A stretch of 32,093 nt of DNA from a virus. Under the pieces are notes generated by a model that was not told the DNA's origin, did no database searches, and was given only the letters and a program-made list of their open reading frames with translations. Within the stretch, counting starts at the first letter, position 1, and every line of letters begins with the position of its first letter. Positions 19,040-27,074 of this stretch are shown here, piece by piece. The stretch spans positions 1 through 32,093 of the IMG/VR virus record IMGVR_UViG_3300032282_003375. One strand, given 5' to 3'. The translations under genes were made by a program, and so were the position numbers.

Positions 19040-20287
19040 ATGAGCACTGGCACTGATTTAACGCTGCGACATGCACAAGGCGAGGTATTTTCAAGCCGAA
19101 AACGTTTCCGAGTTTTAGTTGCAGGCCGCCGATTCGGCAAAAGTTACCTGGCGTGCATCGAACTGCTGCGTGCAGCCATCGAACGACCTGGCGAAACCTT
19201 CTTTTACGCCGCCCCAACGTACCGGATGGCCAAGGACATCGCCTGGAAGGTGATGAAAAAACTAGTCCCAAAAGCCTGGGTCAAAAGTAAAAACGAAACC
19301 GACCTAAAAATCGAGCTGGTAAACGGCAGCACCATCGAACTTAAGGGCACCGAGAACGCAATGGCCCTCCGAGGCCGCAGTCTGGCTGGCGTGGTACTCG
19401 ACGAAGCCGCATTTATGGACCGCGAGGTCTGGTTCGAGGTGATTCGCCCCGCATTAGCCGACAAACAGGGCTGGGCATTGTTCATCTCCACCCCGGATGG
19501 CACGGCTAGCTGGTTTTACGACCTCTGGTGCTATTGCGAAAGCGGCGACGAGAACTGGGCGAGGTGGCAATTCACCACAATCGACGGCGATAACGTCCCA
19601 GCTGCCGAAATCGAGGCCGCCCGAGGGCAGCTCGACCCTCGCACCTTCCGTCAGGAGTTCGAGGCCAGCTTTGAGAATCTCAGCGGTCTCGTCGCCGTCT
19701 CATTTTCAGACGCCAATATCGACGGCGTGGTGCAAGACCTCCCCGTTTTGCCCCTTTTACTGGGGGTGGACTTCAACGTGGACCCAATGTCTGGCGTCTG
19801 CGCGGTCAAAAAGGGCAACGACCTCTGGGTATTCGACGAAATCGTAATGACTGGTGGAGCAACCACCTGGGATTTCTGCGAAGAAGTTCAACGCCGTTAT
19901 GGCGTGGATCGTCGCATCATCGCCTGTCCTGACCCCACGGGTGGCGCCCGCAAAACGAGCGGCATCGGCGTCACCGACCACACCATCCTCAAACGCTCGG
20001 GTTTCAAGGTCTCCAGCCCCAGGGCTCCTTGGAAAATCCGCGACAAGATCACCTGCGTCAACACCGCCCTCCTCGATGCCTCTGGAACCCGCCGCCTTTT
20101 TATCCACCCCCGCTGCAAGGAACTAATCAAATCCCTCCGCACCTTGACCTATGCCCAAGGCACCGGCCTCCCCAACAAAAACCTAGGCGTAGACCACAGT
20201 TTCGACGCCCTGGGATACTTATGCCTCCAAGTTTTCAACCTCGCCAAACCAGAAACCATGGGCCAAACCGGCTATCGTGTGTATTAA
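19040..20287 (+). CDS. terL: Terminase large subunit
   Basis: ATG 19040 (MSTGTDLTLRHAQGEVFSSR) gives 415 residues, a usual TerL length; the frame is open further upstream but that part is not protein-like. ATPase domain: Walker A AGRRFGKS (28-35), Walker B VVLDEAA (118-124, with catalytic E122), coupling motif ISTP (149-152). The RNase H-like nuclease has GVDFN (D244), ACPDPTGG (D298) and LGVDHSFDALGY near the C-terminus (acidic residues for metal binding). It pumps DNA into proheads and cuts the concatemer. The nuclease-ATPase type looks like Terminase_6-related families. Confidence 0.95.
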   Translation: MSTGTDLTLRHAQGEVFSSRKRFRVLVAGRRFGKSYLACIELLRAAIERPGETFFYAAPTYRMAKDIAWKVMKKLVPKAWVKSKNETDLKIELVNGSTIELKGTENAMALRGRSLAGVVLDEAAFMDREVWFEVIRPALADKQGWALFISTPDGTASWFYDLWCYCESGDENWARWQFTTIDGDNVPAAEIEAARGQLDPRTFRQEFEASFENLSGLVAVSFSDANIDGVVQDLPVLPLLLGVDFNVDPMSGVCAVKKGNDLWVFDEIVMTGGATTWDFCEEVQRRYGVDRRIIACPDPTGGARKTSGIGVTDHTILKRSGFKVSSPRAPWKIRDKITCVNTALLDASGTRRLFIHPRCKELIKSLRTLTYAQGTGLPNKNLGVDHSFDALGYLCLQVFNLAKPETMGQTGYRVY

Positions 20288-20300
20288 CTGGAGCAGTTTG

Positions 20301-20492
20301 ATGGCCAAAAAACCTACCAAAGCGCAAAAGAAGACGGCCAAGGTAATGCGCGAATATGGCAAAGGCGAACTGCACTCCGGCAGTAAGGAAGGCCCTGTGG
20401 TGAAGTCCCGCAAACAGGCCATCGCCATTGCACTTAGCGAGGCTGGGTTGTCCAAGCCCAAGAAAAAGCCTGCCAAAAAGCGCAAAAAGTAA
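20301..20492 (+). CDS. DUF6496-like small basic protein (63 aa)
   Basis: ATG 20301 gives MAKKPTKAQKKTAKVMREYG, then KGELHSGSKEGPVVKSRKQA and IAIALSEAGLSKPKKKPAKK. The 'VM.E.K.G.L.SGS..G..VK.RKQAIAIALSEA' pattern is the DUF6496 signature, frequent in phages and bacteria. The Lys-rich ends suggest DNA binding. It is placed between terminase and portal and its stop shares bases with the next ATG (TAATG). Confidence 0.83.
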   Translation: MAKKPTKAQKKTAKVMREYGKGELHSGSKEGPVVKSRKQAIAIALSEAGLSKPKKKPAKKRKK

Positions 20493-20671
20493 TGGGCACG
20501 AGGATCTGCCAGGGCGGTTGCATCCACATGGAAGTGGACGCCCAAACCCGCATGACGGAGGCCACCTTTGTCTTCATGACACCCAGCGACCCCGACGATT
20601 TTGCCAACTTGATGGCCCGCCTGGCTGCTGGCATGGAAGTCATCATCGAAGTGGAGGACGAAGATGATTGA
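20492..20671 (+). CDS. Small acidic hypothetical protein (59 aa)
   Basis: A short gene in the TerL-portal gap, ATG 20492 in TAATG with the previous stop, and its TGA overlaps the next gene by 8 nt. MGTRICQGGCIHMEVDAQTR, then a beta/helix stretch and a very acidic end (EVIIEVEDEDD). Two cysteines near the N-terminus. Unknown family. Coupling at both ends supports it. Confidence 0.62.
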   Translation: MGTRICQGGCIHMEVDAQTRMTEATFVFMTPSDPDDFANLMARLAAGMEVIIEVEDEDD

Positions 20672-20936
20672 ATATCGCGGCGAGAAGTTCTCGGGCTACA
20701 ACAAGCCCAAACGTACCCCCGGCCACCCCAAAAAATCCCACGTCGTCCTCGCCAAGGAAGGCGACACGGTAAAACTGATCCGTTTCGGCCAACAGGGCGT
20801 ATCTGGATCACCCAAACAAGCTGGTGAATCCGCAGCCGACAAAGCACGACGCGAAGCCTTCAAAGCCCGCCACGCAAAAAACATCGCCAAGGGCAAGATG
20901 AGCGCCGCCTACTGGGCAAACCGTGAAAAATGGTAA
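20664..20936 (+). CDS. DUF6321-like protein (90 aa)
   Basis: MIEYRGEKFSGYNKPKRTPG, HPKKSHVVLAKEGDTVKLIR, FGQQGVSGSPKQAGESAADK and a C-terminal RHAKNIAKGKMSAAYWANRE. This is the DUF6321 signature ('GYNKPKRTP.HP.KSH.V', 'K.IRFG.QG', 'RH..NIAKG.MSAAYWA...KW'), common among marine and freshwater phages. Basic; probably associates with DNA or the capsid, but no function is known. Its stop abuts the stop of the reverse-strand gene at 20937. Confidence 0.85.
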   Translation: MIEYRGEKFSGYNKPKRTPGHPKKSHVVLAKEGDTVKLIRFGQQGVSGSPKQAGESAADKARREAFKARHAKNIAKGKMSAAYWANREKW

Positions 20937-21134
20937 CTACACAGCCTCCTGTTTACACAACCACTCTTTAAGTTCTCGCACATAATCACGCAATTCATGC
21001 GCTTTTTTAAGGTGCCAAATATTACCAGTCGTCAAAAAACACGCCACATGCCTATCAATAGCTTTTAGCTGGTGCGCGATGATGGGATTCCACGGTTCCC
21101 GCAGCGGCGTATTCCACTCACGCTTAGATACCAC
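20937..21134 (-). CDS. Small hypothetical protein on opposite strand (65 aa)
   Basis: GTG start at 21134: MVSKREWNTPLREPWNPIIA, then HQLKAIDRHVACFLTTGNIW and HLKKAHELRDYVRELKEWLC. All-helical, with Trp and His residues in regular positions; the ending 'LR.YV.ELK.WI' is familiar from short picocyanobacterial phage proteins. It is the only leftward gene in the packaging region, convergent with the DUF6321-like gene without a gap. Function unknown. Confidence 0.62.
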   Translation of the reverse strand: MVSKREWNTPLREPWNPIIAHQLKAIDRHVACFLTTGNIWHLKKAHELRDYVRELKEWLCKQEAV

Positions 21135-21218
21135 GGCTCTTTGCCAGATCGCCCTTATTTTGATCGAACAAGGTTAAGTTAGGTCTGTCAAAATAGAAGC
21201 AATGTAGGAGTCAACACC

Positions 21219-22667
21219 GTGGTCTACAGCGGCTCATCCCCCTTTACGCAAGCTGTAGTCAGCGAATCTCCGTTTGTCCGATCTCTAGAGGTGATCGGCA
21301 TGACCACCAACTGGAACGTAATGGCCGCCGTAACGAACGGCACCGATTATCTCCGCGACCTAGCCGACACCTATCTTCCCCAGGAACCGAGGGAAGACGA
21401 CACGGCCTGGCAAACCCGCATCGATCGCAGCGTCCTCTCCCCCTACACCAGCCGCCTAATCGAAACCGCAGCTGGAGCAATCCTGCGCAAGCCCATCCAC
21501 ATCGAAGGCGACCAATACTGGCTGGATCTTGCCCAGAACATCGACGGCATCGGCTCGAACATCAACGAGTATGCACGCCGGGCGCTGGTCAGCAGCATGA
21601 CCTTCGGCCACAGCGCCATTTTGGTGGATTATCCACCGATTGGAAACGCCCGCACATTGGCAGAAGAACGGGCGCTGGGTCGCCGCCCCTACTTCATCCA
21701 CGTTGACGCCCCCCAAATCTGGGGTTGGCGCCAAGAATCGACGATGCCCGGCTCCCGCCTTACCCAGGTAAGAATTCACGAGTACACCACCCTCCCCATC
21801 AACGAGTTTGGCGAGGATCAAGTCGAGCAGATGCGCGTCATCTATCCAGGCCGCTACGACCTGTACACACTGGGCCAGGAAACCGTCAACGTCTACGAGT
21901 CTGGAACCTACAGCCTCGACGAAATCCCACTGGTGCCGATCTATAGCAACCGGCGTGGCATGTTGCGCTCCCAGCCCCCGTTGCTGGACATCGCCAACCT
22001 AAATATCACCCACTACCAACGCCAAGCCGACCTAATCCACGCGCTGCACATCGCTGCAATGCCCACCCTCGTTCTAGAGGGCTGGGACGACACGACTGGT
22101 CCTGTGGCGATGGGCGTTAATTACGCCATCTCGATGACGCCGGGCAACAAGGCTTACTACGTCCAGGCCGATGCCACGAGCTTCGATGCCCAGATGAGTG
22201 AGATCCAGGCCCTCGAAGGCCAGATGTCCACGTTGGGCATCACCAAGTTATTCGGCCAAAAGTTTGTGGCCGAGTCTGCCGAGGCCAAACGCATCGACCA
22301 AGCCCAATCCAACTCGGTGCTGGCCATCGTCAGTCAAGAGCTGGAGTCCGCCCTCAACCAAGCCTTTGCCTTGGCCGCCCAGTACGTGGGCATCGAACCA
22401 CCAGAGATCAGCATCGACCGCGACTTCGATTATTACCGCCTAATCGGCCAGGACGTCGCAGTCCTTAGCCAACTCAATTCAGCAGGCAAGATCAGTGACG
22501 CCATGCTGCTGGAAATCCTGCGTCGCGGAGAAATTCTGCCCGACGACACCAACATCGAAGAAGAACTAACCAATGTAGAAGGTTCCGACCTTGTAGAAAC
22601 AGCACAAACAGCCGAAACTCCCGACATGGAAGACGAAACCGGACCAGAAACTAGCCCTAGTTCTTAA
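21219..22667 (+). CDS. Portal protein (DUF4055 type)
   Basis: The 482-residue protein follows the large terminase group and precedes scaffold and capsid genes. GTG 21219 has AGGAG 8-12 nt upstream (GTAGGAGTCAACACC), better than the ATG at 21300. The family features I recognise are an N-terminal LRDLADTYLPQEPREDDTAW segment, YTSRLIETAAGAILRKPI, and RALVSSMTFGHSAILVDYPP. Farther on are HYQRQADLIHALHIAAMPTL and a C-terminal acidic tail. It forms the dodecameric ring at the capsid vertex through which DNA enters and leaves. Confidence 0.88.
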   Translation: MVYSGSSPFTQAVVSESPFVRSLEVIGMTTNWNVMAAVTNGTDYLRDLADTYLPQEPREDDTAWQTRIDRSVLSPYTSRLIETAAGAILRKPIHIEGDQYWLDLAQNIDGIGSNINEYARRALVSSMTFGHSAILVDYPPIGNARTLAEERALGRRPYFIHVDAPQIWGWRQESTMPGSRLTQVRIHEYTTLPINEFGEDQVEQMRVIYPGRYDLYTLGQETVNVYESGTYSLDEIPLVPIYSNRRGMLRSQPPLLDIANLNITHYQRQADLIHALHIAAMPTLVLEGWDDTTGPVAMGVNYAISMTPGNKAYYVQADATSFDAQMSEIQALEGQMSTLGITKLFGQKFVAESAEAKRIDQAQSNSVLAIVSQELESALNQAFALAAQYVGIEPPEISIDRDFDYYRLIGQDVAVLSQLNSAGKISDAMLLEILRRGEILPDDTNIEEELTNVEGSDLVETAQTAETPDMEDETGPETSPSS

Positions 22668-22702
22668 GTGCTAAAGTAGATACGTCCAAGTAATACATTG
22701 CC

Positions 22703-23410
22703 GTGCCCGAAACTCAACAAACGGAAGTAACTCCTGTGGAGCCAACACCGTCTCAGCCTGTGGCTGAAACCCCGGACTTTGCGATTCAAATCGAGGCCCT
22801 CAAGGCCAAGAACGCCGAGCTTATCGGCGAACGTCGCAAGGATAAGGAGGCACGGGAACAACTCCAGGCGCAACTCGAAGAAATTCGGGTGGCGCAGGAG
22901 CAAGCCAAAACCCAAAAGCTTGCCGAGACCGGCGAATACAAAACTCTTTGGGAAGAGGCCCAAAAAACTGTTGCCGAACTCAAGCAACAGTTGACCGACA
23001 AAGAATCCACCATCGAAGAAATTCGCACTGGATTCACCAAGGAGCAGATCAAATCTGCTGCTATTGCTCAGCTTTCTAGTGCTGGTGCAGTTGCTCCTGA
23101 ACAGCTCTATCGTCTATTGCAGGAGAACCTTCGCGCCAAAGATGGACAGCCTGTGGCTGTCGCTGGAGGCGTCGAAGTTCCAGTTGGTGAATACATCGCC
23201 AACTTGAAAAATCCGGGCAGTGGTTATGAACATCACTTTTCTGCCACAAACCGCTCGGGTATGGGAGTTGCAGGCAGTGCCCGCCCTTCCGCCGTTCCAG
23301 GACAAAACAATCCTTGGTCCAAGGATTCTTGGAACGTAACGCAACAAATGATCCTTTTAGGTAAGGATCCCGATATGGCCCGCCTCTTGAAAGCCGAGGC
23401 CGGTGTCTAG
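22703..23410 (+). CDS. Capsid scaffolding protein
   Basis: GTG 22703, 235 residues. A Pro/Glu/Thr-rich start is followed by a long charged helix/coiled coil (~27-115: ALKAKNAELIGERRKDKEAR ... KTVAELKQQLTDKESTIEEI). A small C-terminal domain has LLGKDPDMARLLKAEAGV, the end that usually contacts the capsid shell. Composition, length and position between portal and major capsid protein are typical of phage scaffolds, which direct prohead assembly and then leave. No protease motif visible. Confidence 0.85.
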   Translation: MPETQQTEVTPVEPTPSQPVAETPDFAIQIEALKAKNAELIGERRKDKEAREQLQAQLEEIRVAQEQAKTQKLAETGEYKTLWEEAQKTVAELKQQLTDKESTIEEIRTGFTKEQIKSAAIAQLSSAGAVAPEQLYRLLQENLRAKDGQPVAVAGGVEVPVGEYIANLKNPGSGYEHHFSATNRSGMGVAGSARPSAVPGQNNPWSKDSWNVTQQMILLGKDPDMARLLKAEAGV

Positions 23411-23442
23411 CCCCTGTGGGGCACCCCGCTAACTAACCCCAC
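23410..23442 (+). promoter_or_regulatory. Structured leader of the capsid gene (alternative hairpins)
   Basis: GCCCC (23410-23414) can pair with GGGGC (23418-23422), or GTGGGG (23416-23421) with CCCCAC (23437-23442); the two cannot form together. It lies 13-45 nt before the capsid ATG and touches the scaffold stop codon. It may be an mRNA processing or stability element for the very highly expressed capsid gene. Confidence 0.4.
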
Positions 23443-23454
23443 TGGAGCAATCCA

Positions 23455-24558
23455 ATGTCTGCCAACCTTGCTAACTATTCCGGCGGAACATTCCTGTCGG
23501 ATCTGATCACCCGTCCCGAGTTCCTTCAGTACACCGCTGAAGGCATCTTCCTGCAGTCCAAGTGGATCCAATCTGGCATCGTTGCCCGCAACGCTGCTTT
23601 GGATGCCCGCGCTGGCGGCACCCGCGTCCAAGTGCCATTTTTCGACCCAATCAACCCCACGGAAGAGCGGATTACCTCCGCAGCTAACTGGGGTACCTCA
23701 ACTGCTGGTTACCTGACCCCGCAGAAGACGGGTGCTGACAGCCAGATCATGACCATTCTGCACCGTGGCTTTGCCTACGCTGCCGACGATCTGTCTCAGC
23801 TCGGCTCCGGCGCTGACCCCCTCGGTCATGTCCGCAGCCAACTGACTGCCGCCATCAACAAGCTGAAGACCGCCACGCTGCTCGCCCAGCTGAACGGTCT
23901 GTTTGGCCTGATCTCTGGCGCTGGCGTCCTTGGCGCTAACCAGACCAACAAAACCGGCACCACGACCGCAACTGAGGCCAACTACGCCTCGGCTGCCAAC
24001 GTAATTGCTGCTCGCAACCTGCTTGGTGAGCGTGGCTACGACCTCGACACCATCGCAATGCACAGCAATGTGTATGCGTACCTTATGCAGGTCGGCCAGC
24101 TGACCTTCTCGACCTCCTCCCTGGCTGCCGCTGGCAGCATCACCTGGGGTGGCGGCGGTGTTGGCAACACCAACGTTGACGTCGCGTACTTCTGCGGCCT
24201 TCGCGTCGTGGTTGACGACCAGATTGTCGCTCTGACTGGTGGTACCTCCACCCACCTGAAGAAGTACCCTGTGTACCTCTTCAAGTCTGGTGTGATCTCC
24301 GAGGGCGTCCAGCAGGATCTGCGTCTGGCTGCAGACCGCAACATCCTGTCCATGCAGGACGTGATCGCTGTGGACTACCACTACGGTTACCACGTGGCTG
24401 GTACCCGCTGGGCCGCTGCTGGCGACAACCCCGCCAACGGCACCGGCACTGGCGAACTGGCCGCTACTGGCAGCTGGGCACTCGCCTACAACACCACCCA
24501 GATGGTGCCCATCACCCGTCTGCTGGTCAACACCCCCTTCGATACCAGCGTGTATTGA
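23455..24558 (+). CDS. Major capsid protein
   Basis: The 367-residue protein after the scaffold has strong codon bias and many Ala/Gly/Thr residues. MSANLANYSGGTFLSDLITR begins a likely N-arm. It continues LQSKWIQSGIVARNAALDAR, AGGTRVQVPFFDPINPTEER, a helix HVRSQLTAAINKLKTATLLA (spine helix region), and GYDLDTIAMHSNVYAYLMQV. This arrangement fits HK97-fold coat proteins of the P22/coat-gp5-like siphophage group ('VQVPF', 'TIAMHS..Y', 'VVVDDQI'). Start after ACTGGAGCAATCC with GGAG 9 nt upstream. An efficient terminator follows. Confidence 0.92.
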   Translation: MSANLANYSGGTFLSDLITRPEFLQYTAEGIFLQSKWIQSGIVARNAALDARAGGTRVQVPFFDPINPTEERITSAANWGTSTAGYLTPQKTGADSQIMTILHRGFAYAADDLSQLGSGADPLGHVRSQLTAAINKLKTATLLAQLNGLFGLISGAGVLGANQTNKTGTTTATEANYASAANVIAARNLLGERGYDLDTIAMHSNVYAYLMQVGQLTFSTSSLAAAGSITWGGGGVGNTNVDVAYFCGLRVVVDDQIVALTGGTSTHLKKYPVYLFKSGVISEGVQQDLRLAADRNILSMQDVIAVDYHYGYHVAGTRWAAAGDNPANGTGTGELAATGSWALAYNTTQMVPITRLLVNTPFDTSVY

Positions 24559-24573
24559 TCTGGGTCTTACCCA

Positions 24574-24605
24574 CAAAAAAAGGCCCCCACTGGGGGCCTT
24601 TTTCT
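24574..24605. terminator. Bidirectional intrinsic terminator after capsid gene
   Basis: An A-run leads into AAAGGCCCCC (24578-24587), a 3-nt loop, GGGGGCCTTT and a further TTTCTTT. The stem has at least 10 bp and T-runs in both directions, serving the capsid gene from the left and the leftward HTH gene (stop at 24610) from the right. Confidence 0.92.
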
Positions 24606-24609
24606 TTAC

Positions 24610-24879
24610 CTACACGTCAGAATTAAGGCGCTTCTCCTCTTGTGCCTTAAACACCTGCACCGAATCAATCAGCATCTTGTACGACTGGAGCACGCACTGA
24701 TTAACCAGCACGTAGTTAACCTGCAGTTGATCCGCAATCTCAGTAACCGAAACACCAGCCTGTCGCAGCTTCTGAATTTCTGCAGCTACATCAGACCACT
24801 CTCGAACTACAGATAGATCAAATGCAGTTGATTTAGGCTCTTCTACGCTGGCGGCATCAACAGTCTTTTTGATCGGCAT
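24610..24879 (-). CDS. HTH protein on opposite strand within the head-tail module
   Basis: ATG 24879 (MPIKKTVDAASVEEPKSTAF) chosen; the frame continues upstream but that part is the shadow of the rightward gene. The 89-residue protein has a Lys/Glu linker then a helix-turn-helix (AAEIQKLRQAGVSVTEIADQ, LQVNYVLVNQCVLQSYKMLI) and an acidic end. Likely DNA-binding; a leftward regulator inside a late structural operon is uncommon. Its start codon overlaps the start codon of the rightward gene at 24878 (shared CATG). Confidence 0.65.
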   Translation of the reverse strand: MPIKKTVDAASVEEPKSTAFDLSVVREWSDVAAEIQKLRQAGVSVTEIADQLQVNYVLVNQCVLQSYKMLIDSVQVFKAQEEKRLNSDV

Positions 24880-25057
24880 GAAACTGGTGCGATTCTTTCT
24901 GTTACAGGATAACAAACACTCGTACATAGACATCCCCTATGGCGAGCACCTAGAAGCCGCCGCCGAATTCGAGATGCAAGGCATCGAAGTACGCCATGCC
25001 AGTCTGCTGGAACCTATTAAGCGCCGCAGAACACCAAGAGTTCGCCGCTACACTTAG
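24878..25057 (+). CDS. Small hypothetical protein (59 aa)
   Basis: ATG 24878: MKLVRFFLLQDNKHSYIDIP, then YGEHLEAAAEFEMQGIEVRH, then a very basic end (PIKRRRTPRVRRYT). Alpha/beta pattern with a hydrophobic first strand. The reading frame is coding-like throughout, and similar small proteins upstream of connector genes exist in cyanophages as I recall. The start overlaps the divergent HTH gene start, so any promoter for one must lie inside the other. Confidence 0.6.
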   Translation: MKLVRFFLLQDNKHSYIDIPYGEHLEAAAEFEMQGIEVRHASLLEPIKRRRTPRVRRYT

Positions 25058-25078
25058 TAAAAGTATTTTGTGTAGGCC

Positions 25079-25606
25079 GTGGCCGCAGTAATCGACGCCA
25101 CTCTTAGCGGAGCTTCGGCCAACAGCTACGTAACGCTGGCCGAGGCCAACACGTACTTCGAGACAGTCCCAGATTCCAGCACCTGGACCGCCAAAACTGA
25201 CGACCAAAAGAACCGCGCCCTGATCTCGGCCACCGGCTGGCTCGACGGCCTGACCTATTACGGCGACCGCTGCACCACCACCCAGGCTCTGAAGTGGCCC
25301 CGGGAAGAGTTCACAGTGGACGGCGTGGACCTTGCCTGCACATTGATCCCAACACCCATCAAAAACGCCACCTACGAGCTGGCACGGGCCCTAGCGAACG
25401 ACACCAGCGCCATCATCAACTCCACTGGCACGGGCCTCTACGAGCAAGTCGAACTAGGCGACCTCAAAGTCAAATACAACAAAAGTAGCCAATCTGCTGG
25501 CACGATCAACAACGTCTTCGACGTCTATCCCTGGCTCCAGGCATATCTAGGCCCCTACTGCCAAGGTGGTTCTGGTAACTACCAAATTCCCCTAGTGAGA
25601 GGCTGA
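25079..25606 (+). CDS. Head-tail connector (adaptor), DnaT-like fold family
   Basis: GTG 25079, 175 residues. MAAVIDATLSGASANSYVTL, AEANTYFETVPDSSTWTAKT and DDQKNRALISATGWLDGLTY follow the pattern of the 'DnaT-like ssDNA-binding' family in Pfam. In phages this family is actually the head-tail adaptor that docks under the portal ('SY.s..eA..Yf..r....W......Kq.aLi.At..lD.l.w.G'). The C-terminal GPYCQGGSGNYQIPLVRG contains the 'R' ending common to the family. Position right after capsid fits. Spacing of 1 nt to the next gene. Confidence 0.82.
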   Translation: MAAVIDATLSGASANSYVTLAEANTYFETVPDSSTWTAKTDDQKNRALISATGWLDGLTYYGDRCTTTQALKWPREEFTVDGVDLACTLIPTPIKNATYELARALANDTSAIINSTGTGLYEQVELGDLKVKYNKSSQSAGTINNVFDVYPWLQAYLGPYCQGGSGNYQIPLVRG

Positions 25607-25607
25607 T

Positions 25608-25985
25608 ATGTCGCTAATCGACTCCACTTTTGCTGGCATCCCAGCTCCGATTCTGGCCAAGTGGGGCCACGACATCACCTACCTCAAAACCAGTCAATCC
25701 CGCACGTATAACCCAAACACAGGAGCAGTTTCCGGGTATGACACTGCTGTAACCATAAAAGCAGTCATCAGCCCCGTAAATTCCCGCGAATCCGAAGGGC
25801 TATATCAATCTACCGACATCAAGGTAATCTTTGGCACCACAGAATTAGGGGCGTATTACCCAACTGAGCAAGACCGTATCCGATATGTACAAGACGGCAT
25901 CACCCGAGAGGCAAAGATAATTTCAATCCGCAGCTACCGTGGTGACAACCCAGTCCTTCACACCGTTATTGCGAGGCCCCAGTAA
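25608..25985 (+). CDS. Head closure / head-tail stopper protein
   Basis: A 125-residue beta-rich protein in the stopper position: MSLIDSTFAGIPAPILAKWG, then a strand-rich middle (TVTIKAVISPVNSRESEGLY here AVTIKAVISPVNSRESEGLY) and the ending EAKIISIRSYRGDNPVLHTV. Small beta-barrel proteins with this order between adaptor and tail-completion proteins are typical of lambda FII/SPP1 gp16-like stoppers. Assignment rests on gene order and fold pattern. Its TAA overlaps the next ATG by one base. Confidence 0.7.
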   Translation: MSLIDSTFAGIPAPILAKWGHDITYLKTSQSRTYNPNTGAVSGYDTAVTIKAVISPVNSRESEGLYQSTDIKVIFGTTELGAYYPTEQDRIRYVQDGITREAKIISIRSYRGDNPVLHTVIARPQ

Positions 25986-26575
25986 TGGCTAAAAAGGGAT
26001 TCTTTCAGCGTGGCATGAATTTACTGGATGAACTGGATCGTATTGCCGCAACAACAATTTATAACGGTCCCAAACGTGCTGCCGAACGGATCGTCAGTGA
26101 ACTTCAGCAGGCCGGACCCAGCTGGAGTGGAGCATTTTCAAATTCCTGGCAAATTCAAACACCGACACGACTTGTCAAAGGTACAGGTCAACCTGGAGAA
26201 CCTCGACCACTTACTACACCTTCCCTCCGTGGACGTGAAGTTTCAAGAAGTTTTGTAAGTAAAAACAGCGTGGTATTTACAATTTCCAACTTTTCTCCTC
26301 ATGCTTTAGAAGCAATAGACGCTGTACAACATGACCGTTCGTATTACGCACGCCGTTTAACAGCAGAACCAACAACACAACTAGGTCTAAGCAAATGGCA
26401 AAAAGAAGGTCCACGTGCAGATAGTTCATATCGAGGTCAAACAGGTGGCGGTAAAGAAGGCAGCGATTCCAGTCGCACCGCACCTTTAGACTGGTTTGCA
26501 GTTTACGCAAGCGCAAAACTAGATCGCGCAATTCAAATTGAGATGGACTCTGCCATCAACCGCCGCTTCTCATGA
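25985..26575 (+). CDS. Neck/tail-completion protein (HK97 gp10-like)
   Basis: The 196-residue protein MAKKGFFQRGMNLLDELDRI has the synteny and style of HK97 gp10-type neck proteins: a helix with KRAAERIVSELQQAGPSWSG, then AFSNSWQIQ, then SKNSVVFTISNFSPHALEAI. The middle and C-terminal third are clearly more AT-rich than the gene's ends, as in the tape measure gene, suggesting past recombination. The stop overlaps the next start (ATGA). Confidence 0.7.
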   Translation: MAKKGFFQRGMNLLDELDRIAATTIYNGPKRAAERIVSELQQAGPSWSGAFSNSWQIQTPTRLVKGTGQPGEPRPLTTPSLRGREVSRSFVSKNSVVFTISNFSPHALEAIDAVQHDRSYYARRLTAEPTTQLGLSKWQKEGPRADSSYRGQTGGGKEGSDSSRTAPLDWFAVYASAKLDRAIQIEMDSAINRRFS

Positions 26576-27003
26576 ACTACCAAGCCATCCGCGCCGCTGT
26601 CGAAAACCCACTCCTCACGGCTTTCGGTGCCTTGGTACCTGCCGTACCAGTTTATTTTGACAACATTACAGCTGTTCCAGCTAACACAACTACCGAGTAC
26701 GTCCGCGTCAACGTCACTTTCGGTCTTACCAATGATCCTACGCTTACCAGCAGCGTAGACAATGCGCGTGGAGCAATCGTCATCCGCATTTTCACAGAGA
26801 AAGGTAAAGGCCCTGCCCGCAATCAAACTCTTTTGACAACTGCTGTAAACGTACTGGAAACGCTTAACGACACCGCTAAGTTTTCAACAGGAGTATTTTT
26901 CCGCGTTGGTTCACTGAACGGCCCTACATTTTCATCCACAGAAGATGCGCCCCTATTCATGGGACGCATTGAAACATCGTTTACTGCCACGGTTTTAACT
27001 TAG
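26572..27003 (+). CDS. Tail terminator protein (DUF4128 type)
   Basis: The 143-residue protein begins MNYQAIRAAVENPLLTAFGA, then LVPAVPVYFDNITAVPANTT, EYVRVNVTFGLTNDPTLTSS and IVIRIFTEKGKGPARNQTLL. This is the DUF4128/lambda gpU-like pattern ('i..al...l......v.y.n......p...yvr......G..g.i.v..f...G.G'). It caps the tail tube at correct length and joins it to the head. ATG overlaps the previous stop. Confidence 0.85.
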   Translation: MNYQAIRAAVENPLLTAFGALVPAVPVYFDNITAVPANTTTEYVRVNVTFGLTNDPTLTSSVDNARGAIVIRIFTEKGKGPARNQTLLTTAVNVLETLNDTAKFSTGVFFRVGSLNGPTFSSTEDAPLFMGRIETSFTATVLT

Positions 27004-27065
27004 GTTAGATACGCGCTAACCTATTAGAAGCCGGGCAGTGCCCGTTCACTGCTAGTCCCTTCTAA
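27002..27065 (+). promoter_or_regulatory. Two tandem hairpins in the leader of the major tail gene
   Basis: AGGTTAG/CTAACCT (27002-27008 with 27016-27022, 7 bp) is followed by TTAGAAG/CTTCTAA (27024-27030 with 27059-27065) enclosing GCAGTG/CACTGC (27035-27040 with 27047-27052). A competing CGGGC-AGT-GCCCG stem overlaps the inner one. No T-run, so a stability or processing element is likelier than a terminator. Confidence 0.55.
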
Positions 27066-27074
27066 GTACGCCCC

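Noticed and set aside
23698-24576. Long leftward frame (292 aa) opposite the capsid gene
   Set aside because: It is the mirror of a strongly codon-biased gene (Val/Gly/His-rich nonsense), with no ribosome site or recognisable domain.
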